Assembly (NCBI GenBank): GCA_050291935.1
Contig: JBNKKR010000001.1
Coordinates: 62,001-126,000, forward strand
Direction of reading: 5' to 3'
From: Desulfocapsa sp050291935
GTDB taxonomy: Bacteria; Desulfobacterota; Desulfobulbia; Desulfobulbales; Desulfocapsaceae
Length of the DNA: 64,000 nucleotides
Numbering within the stretch: position 1 is the first letter of the stretch; each line of letters opens with the position of its first letter. Below the pieces are notes generated by a model. It made no database searches and was not told the origin of the DNA. It worked only from the letters and a program-made list of their open reading frames with translations. This document shows, piece after piece, positions 53,638-61,786 of the stretch. A program made the translations under genes and the position numbers.

Positions 53638-54522
53638 TTATTCCTCTTGCTTGCGAAGTGCTGTGGAAAAAGCTTCGGTTAATGCAATAAACTGCTGCCT
53701 CTTTAAGGACTCAGCGCGAATATTTTCTCGTAAATCCGCCAGGTTGATGGCTTCCTTGGTGAGTTGTTTGTTTCTTTTTTTATCACCGTTACTTTGATCA
53801 TCAAAAAACGTTGCGGCACTTAGGGTGTTAAGTAGCGTTTTTCGTCTTTGGCTAAACGCTGCGCGTACAATCCTTTGAAACAGCGACCAATCGTAAGGGA
53901 TTTGTTCACTGGTAAATTCAATACGAACCACCGTTGAATCTATTTTGGGGCGAGGATGAAATTCTTCGGGACCCAAAGTAAGTAGCGGTTGTACGGTGGC
54001 ACAGCTTTGCAAGAGAAGCGTGGGGATGCCATACTGTTTTGTATTTGGTTGTGCCAGGAGGCGATCGGCGACTTCCTTTTGCAGCATAACCGTTGCCCAC
54101 TCTATTTTCTCTTTGTTTTCAATAAGGGTGAAAAGAAAGGGGTTGGAAATGGAATAGGGGAGGTTGGCCATGATCTTAAGTTTTGCCCCACACCGCTTAT
54201 GGAGATCTGCAAAATCGGCCTTTAGGATATCCTGGTGGAGCAGCGTAACATTTTCCGGCAAATCATGTTGCTCCAGGTGCAACCGAACAAGACCTCGGTC
54301 TACTTCCAGGCCGATAACGTGTTTTGCACGTGCAGCTATGGGTTGGGTGAGTGCTCCAAGTCCCACTCCGACCTCAACGATTGTGTCTTCGGGGCAAATC
54401 TTTCCACACTCCACCACCGCCTCTGCGGTTGCTTTATGGAGTAAAAAGTTCTGGCCCAGTTGTTTTTTAGGAGCCAGATGCTCTTCCTGCAGGGATTTTC
54501 TGGTATTGCCATAGCGGGTCAT
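53638..54522 (-). CDS. rsmA: 16S rRNA (adenine1518/1519-N6)-dimethyltransferase
   Basis: A 294-residue enzyme that dimethylates two adenines near the 3' end of 16S rRNA. It has KKQLGQNFLLHKATAEAVV at the start, the SAM site VEVGVGLGALTQPIA near residue 50, the catalytic MANLPYSISNPFLF (NLPY) and VVRIEF further on. It overlaps the upstream DUF2062 gene by four bases. Confidence 0.96.
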   Translation of the reverse strand: MTRYGNTRKSLQEEHLAPKKQLGQNFLLHKATAEAVVECGKICPEDTIVEVGVGLGALTQPIAARAKHVIGLEVDRGLVRLHLEQHDLPENVTLLHQDILKADFADLHKRCGAKLKIMANLPYSISNPFLFTLIENKEKIEWATVMLQKEVADRLLAQPNTKQYGIPTLLLQSCATVQPLLTLGPEEFHPRPKIDSTVVRIEFTSEQIPYDWSLFQRIVRAAFSQRRKTLLNTLSAATFFDDQSNGDKKRNKQLTKEAINLADLRENIRAESLKRQQFIALTEAFSTALRKQEE

Positions 54523-55037
54523 GATTTGTTCGTTTTGTTTCGTAAGATATGTTTTTTGCGACGTTTTTCACGGATTTTAATAAAAAAATTGAGGGTGAAG
54601 AAATAGCAGACTACGGAGATTGGAATGGCTAGAACCGTTCCTCCCGCGAGCATGACAATGATCATTTCTGAGCCGAGATGGCTCAGCACCTTGATGGATT
54701 CTCCAAAATCAATCCCCGAGATAAGCAGTTTTAAGACGGTATCAATTTTTTCCCAGCTTATATGGTAGGGGGTGATCAAATTTCCTATTTTTAAACAGAT
54801 GTAATATACGGGAATGTAGGTGAACGGATTTGAAATGGCCAGGCTTGTAATGAGTCCGGCCACACTGGAATTTCTACTCAGCATACAAACCGCGATGATG
54901 GCAACGGTATGAAACGGTATGATTGGTAAGGTCCCAATAAAGGCTCCTATGCAGGCTCCCCAGGCGATGGATCGTGGATCTCCCTTGATGCGTATAAATT
55001 TTAAGTAATAAAATTTTTGCAGTCGCGAAAGATTCAT
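54519..55037 (-). CDS. DUF2062 membrane protein, paralogue 1
   Basis: A 172-residue protein. A short basic N-terminus (RLQKFYYLKFIRIKGDPRSIAWG) is followed by three to four helices. The DUF2062 pattern GTLPIIPFHTVAIIAV, SNPFTYIPVYYICLKIGN and a basic end are present. It shares most landmarks with the next gene upstream, showing a tandem duplication. Function unknown; the family often sits near lipid or cell-envelope genes. Stop overlaps the rsmA start. Confidence 0.88.
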   Translation of the reverse strand: MNLSRLQKFYYLKFIRIKGDPRSIAWGACIGAFIGTLPIIPFHTVAIIAVCMLSRNSSVAGLITSLAISNPFTYIPVYYICLKIGNLITPYHISWEKIDTVLKLLISGIDFGESIKVLSHLGSEMIIVMLAGGTVLAIPISVVCYFFTLNFFIKIREKRRKKHILRNKTNKS

Positions 55038-55046
55038 GGAGTGGCT

Positions 55047-55547
55047 TTAGTTAAGGACATGTTTTTGTCGTCTTTTACTGCGCATTGTAATAAAAAATCG
55101 CAAAGAAAGAAAATAGCTGATGATAGTAAAGGGAAGGGCTAAAATGGCTCCACCGATCACCAGAACAATTACCGCTTCAAGACCAAGACCGGCCAAGGAG
55201 TGGAGGGATTCTTTGAAACCGGGTTTTGTTAGCAGAAAGTCCAGGACCCCCTTCATCCGTTCCCAATCGAAATGGTAGGGCGTAATCGCATTTCCGATAA
55301 TGATGGAAAAATAGTATTGGGGGACATAGGTCAATGGATTGCAAAACACAACGGTGGCGAGCATTGCCGCCAAAAAAGAGGTTCTGGTAAGCAGTGTTGC
55401 CACAATCAACGCCACCGTGTGAAAGGGAATAATGGGGGTAATACCAAAAAATGTACCGATGGCTGTTCCGCCGGCAAGTGATTGCGGACTCCCTTTTAAC
55501 CGTTTGAATTTTAGAAAATAGAGTCGTATTCTACGTTTTAGATCCAT
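55047..55547 (-). CDS. DUF2062 membrane protein, paralogue 2
   Basis: About 166 residues from the ATG at 55547 (MDLKRRIRLY). The reading frame continues to 55583, but that part overlaps the end of tsaD. Its motifs are GITPIIPFHTVALIVATL, CNPLTYVPQYYFSIIIGNAI and TPYHFDWERM, close to those of paralogue 1 (TPYHISWEKI). It lies between tsaD and paralogue 1 in the same operon. Confidence 0.88.
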   Translation of the reverse strand: MDLKRRIRLYFLKFKRLKGSPQSLAGGTAIGTFFGITPIIPFHTVALIVATLLTRTSFLAAMLATVVFCNPLTYVPQYYFSIIIGNAITPYHFDWERMKGVLDFLLTKPGFKESLHSLAGLGLEAVIVLVIGGAILALPFTIISYFLSLRFFITMRSKRRQKHVLN

Positions 55548-55554
55548 AGTTTTC

Positions 55555-56562
55555 TTAAGCCAAAAGCGAACGGCAATAGACATCGCTGTCGTAGGGACAG
55601 CCCTCTTTTTTCATCTTATACTTGTGATACCCCGCAAGGGCTATCATCGCCGCATTGTCAGTGCAATGTTCAGGGCGGGGAACATAGAGGACCTTATTCT
55701 CTTCATTGCAGCGTTTATGCATATATTCTCTTAGCCGTGGGTTGGCCGACACTCCTCCTCCAAGGACCAGGGTACTGATACCATGTTCTTTTGCTGCCAG
55801 CAGGCTCTTTTCCACCAGCACCTCAACCACCGCCTCCTGAAAGGATGCACATATATCTTCTTTATTCAGCTCTCTTTGTTTTTGTTTTTCCCTGTTACAG
55901 TGGTTGAGAACTGCGGTCTTCAGGCCTGAGAAACTGAAATCCAGGGAGTTTGCTTCAAGCCATGAGCGAGGAAAGGCAATTGCCTGTGGGTTGCCTGCGG
56001 CAGCGTTCCTGGATATTATGGGCCCGCCTGGGTAGGCAAATCCTAAAAGTTTTGCCACCTTATCAAAGGCTTCTCCAGCGGCGTCGTCACGGGTTCTGCT
56101 AAGCAGGGTGAACGAATCAAACCCTTTGGCCAGATAGATAGAGCTTGTGCCGCCGGAAACCACAAGGGAAATAAATGGGAATGGTGGTTTTTCTTCTTCT
56201 AAAAATATGGAAAGGATGTGGCCTGCCATATGATCCACACCTATGAGGGGGATGCCGGTGGCGTAGGATAGGGCTTTTGCATAAGAAAATCCCACCAGTA
56301 AAGAACCGATCAAGCCTGGCCCTTGGGTAACGGCGATAAGATCGATTTTTTCAAGCGAACTGTTTGCGTCTGCCAGGGCCTTGCGGACCATGGGCACAAT
56401 GGCCTTAAGGTGACTTCTGGAGGCAAGTTCCGGGACCACGCCCCCAAAACGAGTATGGACAGCATCCTGGCTGGTCAGGACCGAGGAGCGTAGGATTGCT
56501 CCATCCTCCAAGACAGCGGCTGCTGTGTCATCACATGAGCTTTCAATTCCAAGAATTAACAT
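55555..56562 (-). CDS. tsaD: tRNA N6-adenosine threonylcarbamoyltransferase
   Basis: About 335 residues from the ATG at 56562 (MLILGIESSCDDTAAAV), the usual length. An earlier in-frame start at 56673 would lie within the promoter. The metal-binding motif is GVDHMAGHILSIF near residue 110. ASRSHLKAIVPMVRKAL and PGGPIISRNAAAGNP are family marks. It transfers the threonylcarbamoyl group to A37 of ANN-decoding tRNAs. It heads a long minus-strand unit. Confidence 0.96.
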   Translation of the reverse strand: MLILGIESSCDDTAAAVLEDGAILRSSVLTSQDAVHTRFGGVVPELASRSHLKAIVPMVRKALADANSSLEKIDLIAVTQGPGLIGSLLVGFSYAKALSYATGIPLIGVDHMAGHILSIFLEEEKPPFPFISLVVSGGTSSIYLAKGFDSFTLLSRTRDDAAGEAFDKVAKLLGFAYPGGPIISRNAAAGNPQAIAFPRSWLEANSLDFSFSGLKTAVLNHCNREKQKQRELNKEDICASFQEAVVEVLVEKSLLAAKEHGISTLVLGGGVSANPRLREYMHKRCNEENKVLYVPRPEHCTDNAAMIALAGYHKYKMKKEGCPYDSDVYCRSLLA

Positions 56563-56644
56563 GGCTACCCGGATCCGTTGATGGGGTGTAACTTCTGCCA
56601 AATAAGCAGTGGCAGAAAATGAATAATCGGAGTAAGAGGATGCC

Positions 56645-56673
56645 AATATAAATGCCATCTGCAGGAAAGTCAA
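56645..56673 (-). promoter_or_regulatory. Promoter of the tsaD operon
   Basis: On the minus strand TTGACT (56673-56668), a 17-bp spacer and TATATT (56650-56645). The leader to the tsaD ATG is about 75 nt. Confidence 0.65.
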
Positions 56674-56741
56674 TTATACTGCGAATAGCTGTTGATGGAT
56701 AGAAAAATGATGGTTTTTTCATAAATAACGAAACAGAACCA

Positions 56742-57752
56742 ATGACACACAATACAGATATCGTGGATAGCTATTCACGTACAATTTCCTATCTGCGCCT
56801 TTCGTTGACCGACAGGTGTAATCTTCGCTGCAGATATTGTATGCCGGTTGGCGGCAAAAAGGAGTTGCAGCTATTGCAACACGAAGATTTGCTAAGCTAT
56901 GAGGAATTGTACCGTATAGTACAGGTTGCGGTGGGTATGGGGATGAACAAGCTGCGGCTGACCGGTGGGGAACCACTGGTGCGAAAAAACGTTATGGAAT
57001 TTATAAAAAAGCTTGCATCCATTGAAAATCTTGAGGAGATTCGCCTTACTACCAACGGGGTGTTATTGGCTGAGAAGGCAAAGGGCTTGTTTGCTGTTGG
57101 CATCCGTAAGCTCAATATTTCTTTAGATACTATGCAACCGGAACGATTTACAGATATCACCGGGGTTGATATGTTTCAGCAGGTCTGGCAGGGGATAGAA
57201 GTAGCCGAAAAGACGGGATTTGATATTAAGCTGAATGTGGTGGCAATGAAAGGAGTCAACGATGATGAATTCGTTGATTTTGCAAAACTTGCCACAGAGA
57301 GACCATTTCAGGTTCGGTTTATTGAGTTTATGCCTGTGGGAGATGAGTCCGCATGGGATGAGGCGTCCTATATCTCTTCCACTGATCTTAAAGAACAGAT
57401 TGGGAAAATTGGAACCCTTGAGCCACTGTCAGGGAGTAGAATGGATGGACCAGCAAGGGTCTATGAACTTACTACCCCTGATGGGAAGAAGGGGAAGGTG
57501 GGATTTATAAGCCCAATCAGCCATCATTTCTGTGACACCTGCAACAGGCTGCGTCTGACTTCTGCCGGAAGTTTGCGGGCCTGCCTGCTCCATGACAGAG
57601 AGGCTGATCTTAAGGCTCTTATACGAAGCGGCGCAAGTGATGAGCAGTTGCGAAGCCTTATACACCAAACCATACTTGACAAACCCAAAGGACACACTCT
57701 GGGAGAAGATCCGGCCAAATGCAGCGGACAGATGTCACGAATCGGCGGATGA
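56742..57752 (+). CDS. moaA: GTP 3',8-cyclase, molybdenum cofactor biosynthesis
   Basis: A 336-residue radical-SAM enzyme. The first [4Fe-4S] site is Cys26-x3-Cys30-x2-Cys33 (DRCNLRCRYCMP). The second is HHFCDTCNRLRLTSAGSLRACL. The TGGEPLVRK stretch is typical. The C-terminal Gly-Gly needed for MoaC handover is present (MSRIGG). Its last 18 bp overlap the 3' end of pheA on the other strand. Molybdopterin (or tungstopterin) is used by formate dehydrogenases and similar enzymes. Confidence 0.96.
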   Translation: MTHNTDIVDSYSRTISYLRLSLTDRCNLRCRYCMPVGGKKELQLLQHEDLLSYEELYRIVQVAVGMGMNKLRLTGGEPLVRKNVMEFIKKLASIENLEEIRLTTNGVLLAEKAKGLFAVGIRKLNISLDTMQPERFTDITGVDMFQQVWQGIEVAEKTGFDIKLNVVAMKGVNDDEFVDFAKLATERPFQVRFIEFMPVGDESAWDEASYISSTDLKEQIGKIGTLEPLSGSRMDGPARVYELTTPDGKKGKVGFISPISHHFCDTCNRLRLTSAGSLRACLLHDREADLKALIRSGASDEQLRSLIHQTILDKPKGHTLGEDPAKCSGQMSRIGG

Positions 57753-58823
57753 ATCCTCGGCCTGTGGATACGAACCAAGCCATTCAAAATAGGAACAAAT
57801 AGCCTTTAGTGTTTCGCAGCAATCTTTAATATGGGGCTCTTCCATATGGCCCATAAGATCAAGGAAAAAGAGGTATTTCCACTGTTTTCCTTTGATGGGG
57901 CGGGACTCAATTTTGGCAAGGTTAATCCCTGCCCGGGCAATGATGCTTAAAATTTCATTGAGTGCTCCGGGACGCTCCATCATACTGAGCAATAAAGACG
58001 TCCTGTCCAGGCCACTTGGGCTGGGCGATTCCTTGCCGATGACCAGAAAACGGGTGGTGTTGCCACGATAGTCTTCAATCCCTTTGACGACAACCTGCAG
58101 GTTGTAGGTGGTGATGGCAAGGGAGGAAGCGATAGCGCCAATATTGGGGTTGTTGGCTGCCATTTGGGCTGCGGCACTGGTTGAGAAAACGGGGAGCGTG
58201 GGACAGGAAGGGAGATGTTTGCGTAGCCATTCCCGACATTGGGCGAGTGGTTGAGCGTGGGAGGCAACGGTTTGTACATCATTAATATCTCCCGATTGAC
58301 AAACCAGGTTATGGGTGATTTCCATTCGTACTTCACCACAGATTTTGGTGTGATACTTCATAAATGAATCAAGGGTAGAAAAGACCGCTCCTTCAATGGA
58401 ATTTTCAACGGGGACGATGCCGTACTGTGTCCTTCCTTTTTCCACCTCCGAAAAGACTTCATCAATGGATTCCATGGGATGGTAGGTGGCGGATTGTCCG
58501 AAATATTTTACTCCGGCGAGATGGGTAAAGGTGGCTTCCGGTCCTAAATAGGCGACGGCAATTTTTTGCTGTGAAAGCCTGCAGGTGGTAATGATCTCAT
58601 GAAAAATGGCATGTAGTGATCTGTCAGGGAAGGCACCGCTGTTGAGTTTTGCTAAACGGTCGTAGATCTGACGTTCGCGTAAGGGGTCCCATTTTGCACG
58701 CTTACTTTCGTTTTTAAGCTGGCCAATATTTTTGGCAAGTTCAATACGTTCTTTGAGCAGTTCAAGGATGGTGTTGTCAATCCTATCTATATTATCTCTT
58801 ACATTTAACAGCTTGTCTGTCAT
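57735..58823 (-). CDS. pheA: Bifunctional chorismate mutase / prephenate dehydratase
   Basis: A 362-residue P-protein: AroQ-type chorismate mutase at about 1-90 (IDNTILELLKERIELAKNIGQLK). The prephenate dehydratase spans about 93-275 (VAYLGPEATFTHLAGVKYFG; IVPVENSIEGAVFSTLDSF; FLVIGKES preceded by NTTR). The regulatory ACT domain spans about 280-350 (MMERPGALNEILSIIARAGINL; KIESRPIKGKQWKYLFF), which carries the phenylalanine-binding GALN and ESRP motifs. It makes phenylpyruvate for phenylalanine. It has its own promoter. Confidence 0.96.
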   Translation of the reverse strand: MTDKLLNVRDNIDRIDNTILELLKERIELAKNIGQLKNESKRAKWDPLRERQIYDRLAKLNSGAFPDRSLHAIFHEIITTCRLSQQKIAVAYLGPEATFTHLAGVKYFGQSATYHPMESIDEVFSEVEKGRTQYGIVPVENSIEGAVFSTLDSFMKYHTKICGEVRMEITHNLVCQSGDINDVQTVASHAQPLAQCREWLRKHLPSCPTLPVFSTSAAAQMAANNPNIGAIASSLAITTYNLQVVVKGIEDYRGNTTRFLVIGKESPSPSGLDRTSLLLSMMERPGALNEILSIIARAGINLAKIESRPIKGKQWKYLFFLDLMGHMEEPHIKDCCETLKAICSYFEWLGSYPQAEDSSADS

Positions 58824-58947
58824 TTGGGTTCCTTTTTAATAAAGCTCTGGTTGAGCAACACGTCTTTATAAGTGAAACTTCTATCCGGGTAAGATGTTTG
58901 AGCCGGTAGTGCTGGTGCCCTTTATTTCAATAAAAAATACGAAGAAG

Positions 58948-58976
58948 AATCTAGGAAAAAGAAAAAAGCTTGTCAA
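58948..58976 (-). promoter_or_regulatory. Promoter of pheA
   Basis: On the minus strand TTGACA (58976-58971), a 17-bp spacer and TAGATT (58953-58948). A leader of about 120 nt follows, without a clear Phe-rich leader peptide or attenuator hairpin. Confidence 0.65.
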
Positions 58977-58991
58977 GTTGTAAAAAATCAC

Positions 58992-59000
58992 TGGTATAAG
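58992..59000 (+). promoter_or_regulatory. Possible extended -10 promoter of the homocysteine-synthesis gene
   Basis: TGGTATAAG fits an extended -10 element. No good -35 lies upstream. The leader of about 90 nt contains a GAGAT-ATG-ATCTC hairpin near 59010-59022. Confidence 0.35.
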
Positions 59001-59097
59001 CACACGTGTCGAGATATGATCTCTCGCGAAAGCAAAGAGCAATGCTGTGTGTGTTGTGTATCTGTCAAATTACCATGGTGTGGAAAAGAGTGTTTGT

Positions 59098-60273
59098 ATG
59101 AGTGAAAAACCGGTTCAAAAAACGTACGAAGAAATAAATGCCAGGATCAAAGCGGGTGAGGCTGTTATTGTAACCGCTGAAGAGATGGTTGATATTGTAA
59201 AGAAAAAAGGACCTGAAGGGGCGGCAAGGAGTGTTGATGTGGTCACCACCGGAACCTTTTCACCAATGTGTTCTTCGGGGGCGTTTTTTAATATTGGACA
59301 GATGACTCCCACCATTAAGGCTTCAAAGGTATGGTTAAATAAGGTCCCGGCCTATGGCGGTCTTGCAGCTGTTGACACCTATCTTGGGGCAACTGAGCCG
59401 GCCGAGGATGATCCGCTTAATAAAATTTATCCCGGTGAGTTTCGTTACGGCGGCGGGCATGTGATTGAGGATCTGCTGGCAGGCAAGAAAGTATTGCTTG
59501 AGGCCAAGGGATATGGGACAGACTGCTATATGGGGACGAAGATGAAAAAGGAGATTACCCTTGCCGATCTTCCCCATGCGCTGCTCTGTAATCCAAGAAA
59601 CTGTTATCAAAATTATAACTGCGCAGTGAATTTGTCGGATAAGGTGGCCCACACGTATATGGGAACGCTGAAGCCCAATTGTAAGAATGCCAACTACTGT
59701 AGCGCAGGCGAATTAAGCCCCCTCTTTAACGATCCTCATTATCGGACAATTGGGGTGGGAACCCGGATTTTTCTTGGTGGCGGTATAGGCTATGTAACAT
59801 GGCAGGGTACGCAACATAATCCCAATGTGCCGCGACATGAGAATGGTACCCCCATGCGACCTGCCGGAACGCTCATGTTGCAAGGTGATTTGAAACAGAT
59901 GTCGGCCAGGTGGATCAGAGGGATTTCAATTCTTGGCTATGGAAATACCATGGCTGTTGGGGTGGGGATTCCCATACCCGTGTTAAACGCGGAAATGGCA
60001 GCATATACAGGTGTGTCTGATGAAGAGCTTTTTACCCAGATTGTGGATTATGGCCATGATTATACCAATGCTATTGCCAGAAATTACGGGGAAGTGAGTT
60101 ACGCAATGCTTAAGTCGGGTACGATAAATGTTAATGGCAAAGACGTTCCCACTGCTCCTCTCTCAAGCCTTCCCATGGCAAGAGAGATTGCGGAAACGTT
60201 AAAGTCATGGATGAAGGATGGCAAATTTCTATTGAATCCGCCTGCACAGTTGCTGCCGGACTCTGAATCATAG
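59098..60273 (+). CDS. Homocysteine biosynthesis protein (COG1900/DUF39, L-aspartate semialdehyde sulfurtransferase family)
   Basis: About 391 residues from the ATG at 59098 (MSEKPVQKTYEEINARI). Family marks include VVTTGTFSPMCSSGAFFNIG, CNPRNCYQNYNCAVNLS, KPNCKNANYCSAGELSPL and IGVGTRIFLGGGIGYV. In methanogens and some sulfate reducers this family builds homocysteine from aspartate semialdehyde and a sulfide-level sulfur donor, without acetyl- or succinylhomoserine. The usual ferredoxin/NIL partner gene is not beside it. A LarE-type sulfur transferase gene follows after 13 bp. Confidence 0.92.
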   Translation: MSEKPVQKTYEEINARIKAGEAVIVTAEEMVDIVKKKGPEGAARSVDVVTTGTFSPMCSSGAFFNIGQMTPTIKASKVWLNKVPAYGGLAAVDTYLGATEPAEDDPLNKIYPGEFRYGGGHVIEDLLAGKKVLLEAKGYGTDCYMGTKMKKEITLADLPHALLCNPRNCYQNYNCAVNLSDKVAHTYMGTLKPNCKNANYCSAGELSPLFNDPHYRTIGVGTRIFLGGGIGYVTWQGTQHNPNVPRHENGTPMRPAGTLMLQGDLKQMSARWIRGISILGYGNTMAVGVGIPIPVLNAEMAAYTGVSDEELFTQIVDYGHDYTNAIARNYGEVSYAMLKSGTINVNGKDVPTAPLSSLPMAREIAETLKSWMKDGKFLLNPPAQLLPDSES

Positions 60274-60286
60274 AAGGGGTTCTTCT

Positions 60287-61078
60287 CTGGAATCTCAGGA
60301 AAAGTATAAGAACTTACTTAACTCTTTACAGCAATATAAAAAAGTTGCCGTGGCTTTTTCCGGTGGGGTCGATTCAACGCTTCTCTACCATGCTGCAAGG
60401 GAGGCCTTGGGGAAAGAGAGGGTATATTTATTTCATGCCCACACTGAGCTTGTAAGTAGTAGTGAAAGTGAGGTGGTGGCGCAACTTGTGGCGGAGTGGA
60501 CTCTTCCCCGGGAACATTACCTGCGAATGGTTCTCCACCCTTTGATTTGGCCGGAATTTGTGAAAAATAGTGCTGAGCGCTGTTATTTTTGTAAAAAAAG
60601 AATGTACGGTGCTTTTCTTGTGGAGGCCGACAAGCGGGAGTGTGAAGCGTTGTTGGATGGCAGCAATGTGGACGATTTAAAAAGCAACCGACCGGGGTTT
60701 CGGGCCATTCACGAGCTTGGTGTAAAGAGTCCTCTTCTTGAGAATAGACTGAATAAAGAAGAAATTCGTTGCTTGGCAAAGAAAAATGGTCTATCAAATT
60801 GTAGCAAGCCTGCGAATTCCTGTCTTGCCACCAGAATCCCGGTGGGAAGAAGCATAAGTAGAGAAAAATTAATGCTTGTGGATAGGTGTGAATCTTTTCT
60901 TTTGCAGAGGGGTTTTACTGGTTGTCGGGCACGTGTTGAAGGAAGCGATCTTGTGCTGCAGTTGCTGGCTGCTGATAGTAAGCGATTGCTGGCAGAGGAG
61001 TTTCGTGTTGAAATATTATATTTTGCTAAAGACCTTGGTTTTACAAGGGTCTTGTTGGATATGAAAGGCCGCTTGTAA
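60287..61078 (+). CDS. larE: LarE-type ATP-dependent sulfur transferase, apparent CTG start
   Basis: About 263 residues of the PP-loop/LarE family. The ATP-pyrophosphatase motif is AFSGGVDST (residues 23-31). Cys99 and Cys102 (CYFCK) plus Cys179 (ANSCLATR, the position of the sacrificial cysteine of Lactobacillus LarE) give the three-cysteine type that can hold an Fe-S cluster. The reading frame has no ATG or TTG before the PP-loop, and its first GTG (60350) would delete the first helix and strand. A CTG at 60287 restores the family N-terminus (ESQEKYKNLL) and stands seven bases after AAGGGG (60274-60279). No larB, larC or lactate racemase is here; the homocysteine gene precedes it by 13 bp. 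Confidence 0.85.
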   Translation: MESQEKYKNLLNSLQQYKKVAVAFSGGVDSTLLYHAAREALGKERVYLFHAHTELVSSSESEVVAQLVAEWTLPREHYLRMVLHPLIWPEFVKNSAERCYFCKKRMYGAFLVEADKRECEALLDGSNVDDLKSNRPGFRAIHELGVKSPLLENRLNKEEIRCLAKKNGLSNCSKPANSCLATRIPVGRSISREKLMLVDRCESFLLQRGFTGCRARVEGSDLVLQLLAADSKRLLAEEFRVEILYFAKDLGFTRVLLDMKGRL

Positions 61079-61243
61079 AAGATTTACTTGTTTTTTTAGG
61101 GAAATTGATGTTTCCTTATCGAGGTCCAAAAAGGAGGAATAGTTCTTTTTCCTTAGAGGGCCATTGTTTGTAACAAATTGATAATAAAGGGTTGTGGCTA
61201 CAGCGTAAATGAGGAAAAAAGAGTGAAAGTTGCTTTTTTTCTT

Positions 61244-61272
61244 TTGACAATCAGAAAGCCTTTTATTAAAGA
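61244..61272 (+). promoter_or_regulatory. Probable promoter of the HU gene
   Basis: TTGACA (61244-61249), a 17-bp spacer and TAAAGA (61267-61272). A small hairpin (GGAGC at 61293-61297, GCTCC at 61307-61311) lies in the leader before GGGAGGG and the ATG. Confidence 0.5.
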
Positions 61273-61347
61273 AATAGACCAGAGAGATGAGGGGAGCGCT
61301 AGCGAAGCTCCTGTTAATTAGATAATGAGTTTTTCCGGGAGGGAAGC

Positions 61348-61620
61348 ATGAACAAGAAGGAATTAGTAGAGAACATTGCGGGTGCTGCTGATATTTCAAA
61401 GGCTGCTGCTGAGAAAGCATTGAATGGTACGCTGCTCGCTATCGCTGAGACTTTAAAGAACGGCGATAAGGTTACACTGGTTGGTTTTGGTACTTTTTCT
61501 GTGTCACGTCGTGAAGCACGGAAAGGACGCAACCCTCAGAGTGGCAAGACTATCGATATTCCCGCTAAGAATGTTGCCAAATTTAAGGCAGGTTCTAAGC
61601 TTGCAGAGGCCATTAATTAA
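61348..61620 (+). CDS. HU-family DNA-binding protein
   Basis: A 90-residue HU protein of standard length: MNKKELVENIAGAADISKAAAEK, then GDKVTLVGFGTFSVSRREAR and the DNA-binding arm GRNPQSGKTIDIPAKNVAKF with the conserved NP. It bends and compacts DNA as a homodimer or heterodimer. GGGAGGG precedes the ATG. It is monocistronic, between its own promoter and a strong terminator. Confidence 0.96.
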   Translation: MNKKELVENIAGAADISKAAAEKALNGTLLAIAETLKNGDKVTLVGFGTFSVSRREARKGRNPQSGKTIDIPAKNVAKFKAGSKLAEAIN

Positions 61621-61678
61621 GTAAAGCCTTGCTTGTTCGTTCGCTTCTCTTTTTTTTTATAAGGTCGCGATAGGTGCG

Positions 61679-61719
61679 AAAAAAGGGTGCTGTTTCGGTG
61701 TGAAACAGCACCCTTTTTT
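61679..61719. terminator. Rho-independent terminator after the HU gene
   Basis: An 18-bp arm (AAAAAAGGGTGCTGTTTC) pairs with its full complement around GGTGT, ending in six T residues. Confidence 0.92.
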
Positions 61720-61786
61720 CGTTCTTATCGTTTTCCAACGTATCTGCTCATTGTTGAGAGTTTACTTTTACCTAAACGAGGAATGC

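Noticed and set aside
56563..56741. Molybdenum cofactor riboswitch before moaA
   Set aside because: The conserved core elements of that riboswitch are absent; the region contains the tsaD promoter.
58824..59097. SAM or SAH riboswitch before the homocysteine gene and an attenuator before pheA
   Set aside because: Only a short GAGAT/ATCTC hairpin; no known riboswitch core and no Phe-rich leader peptide.
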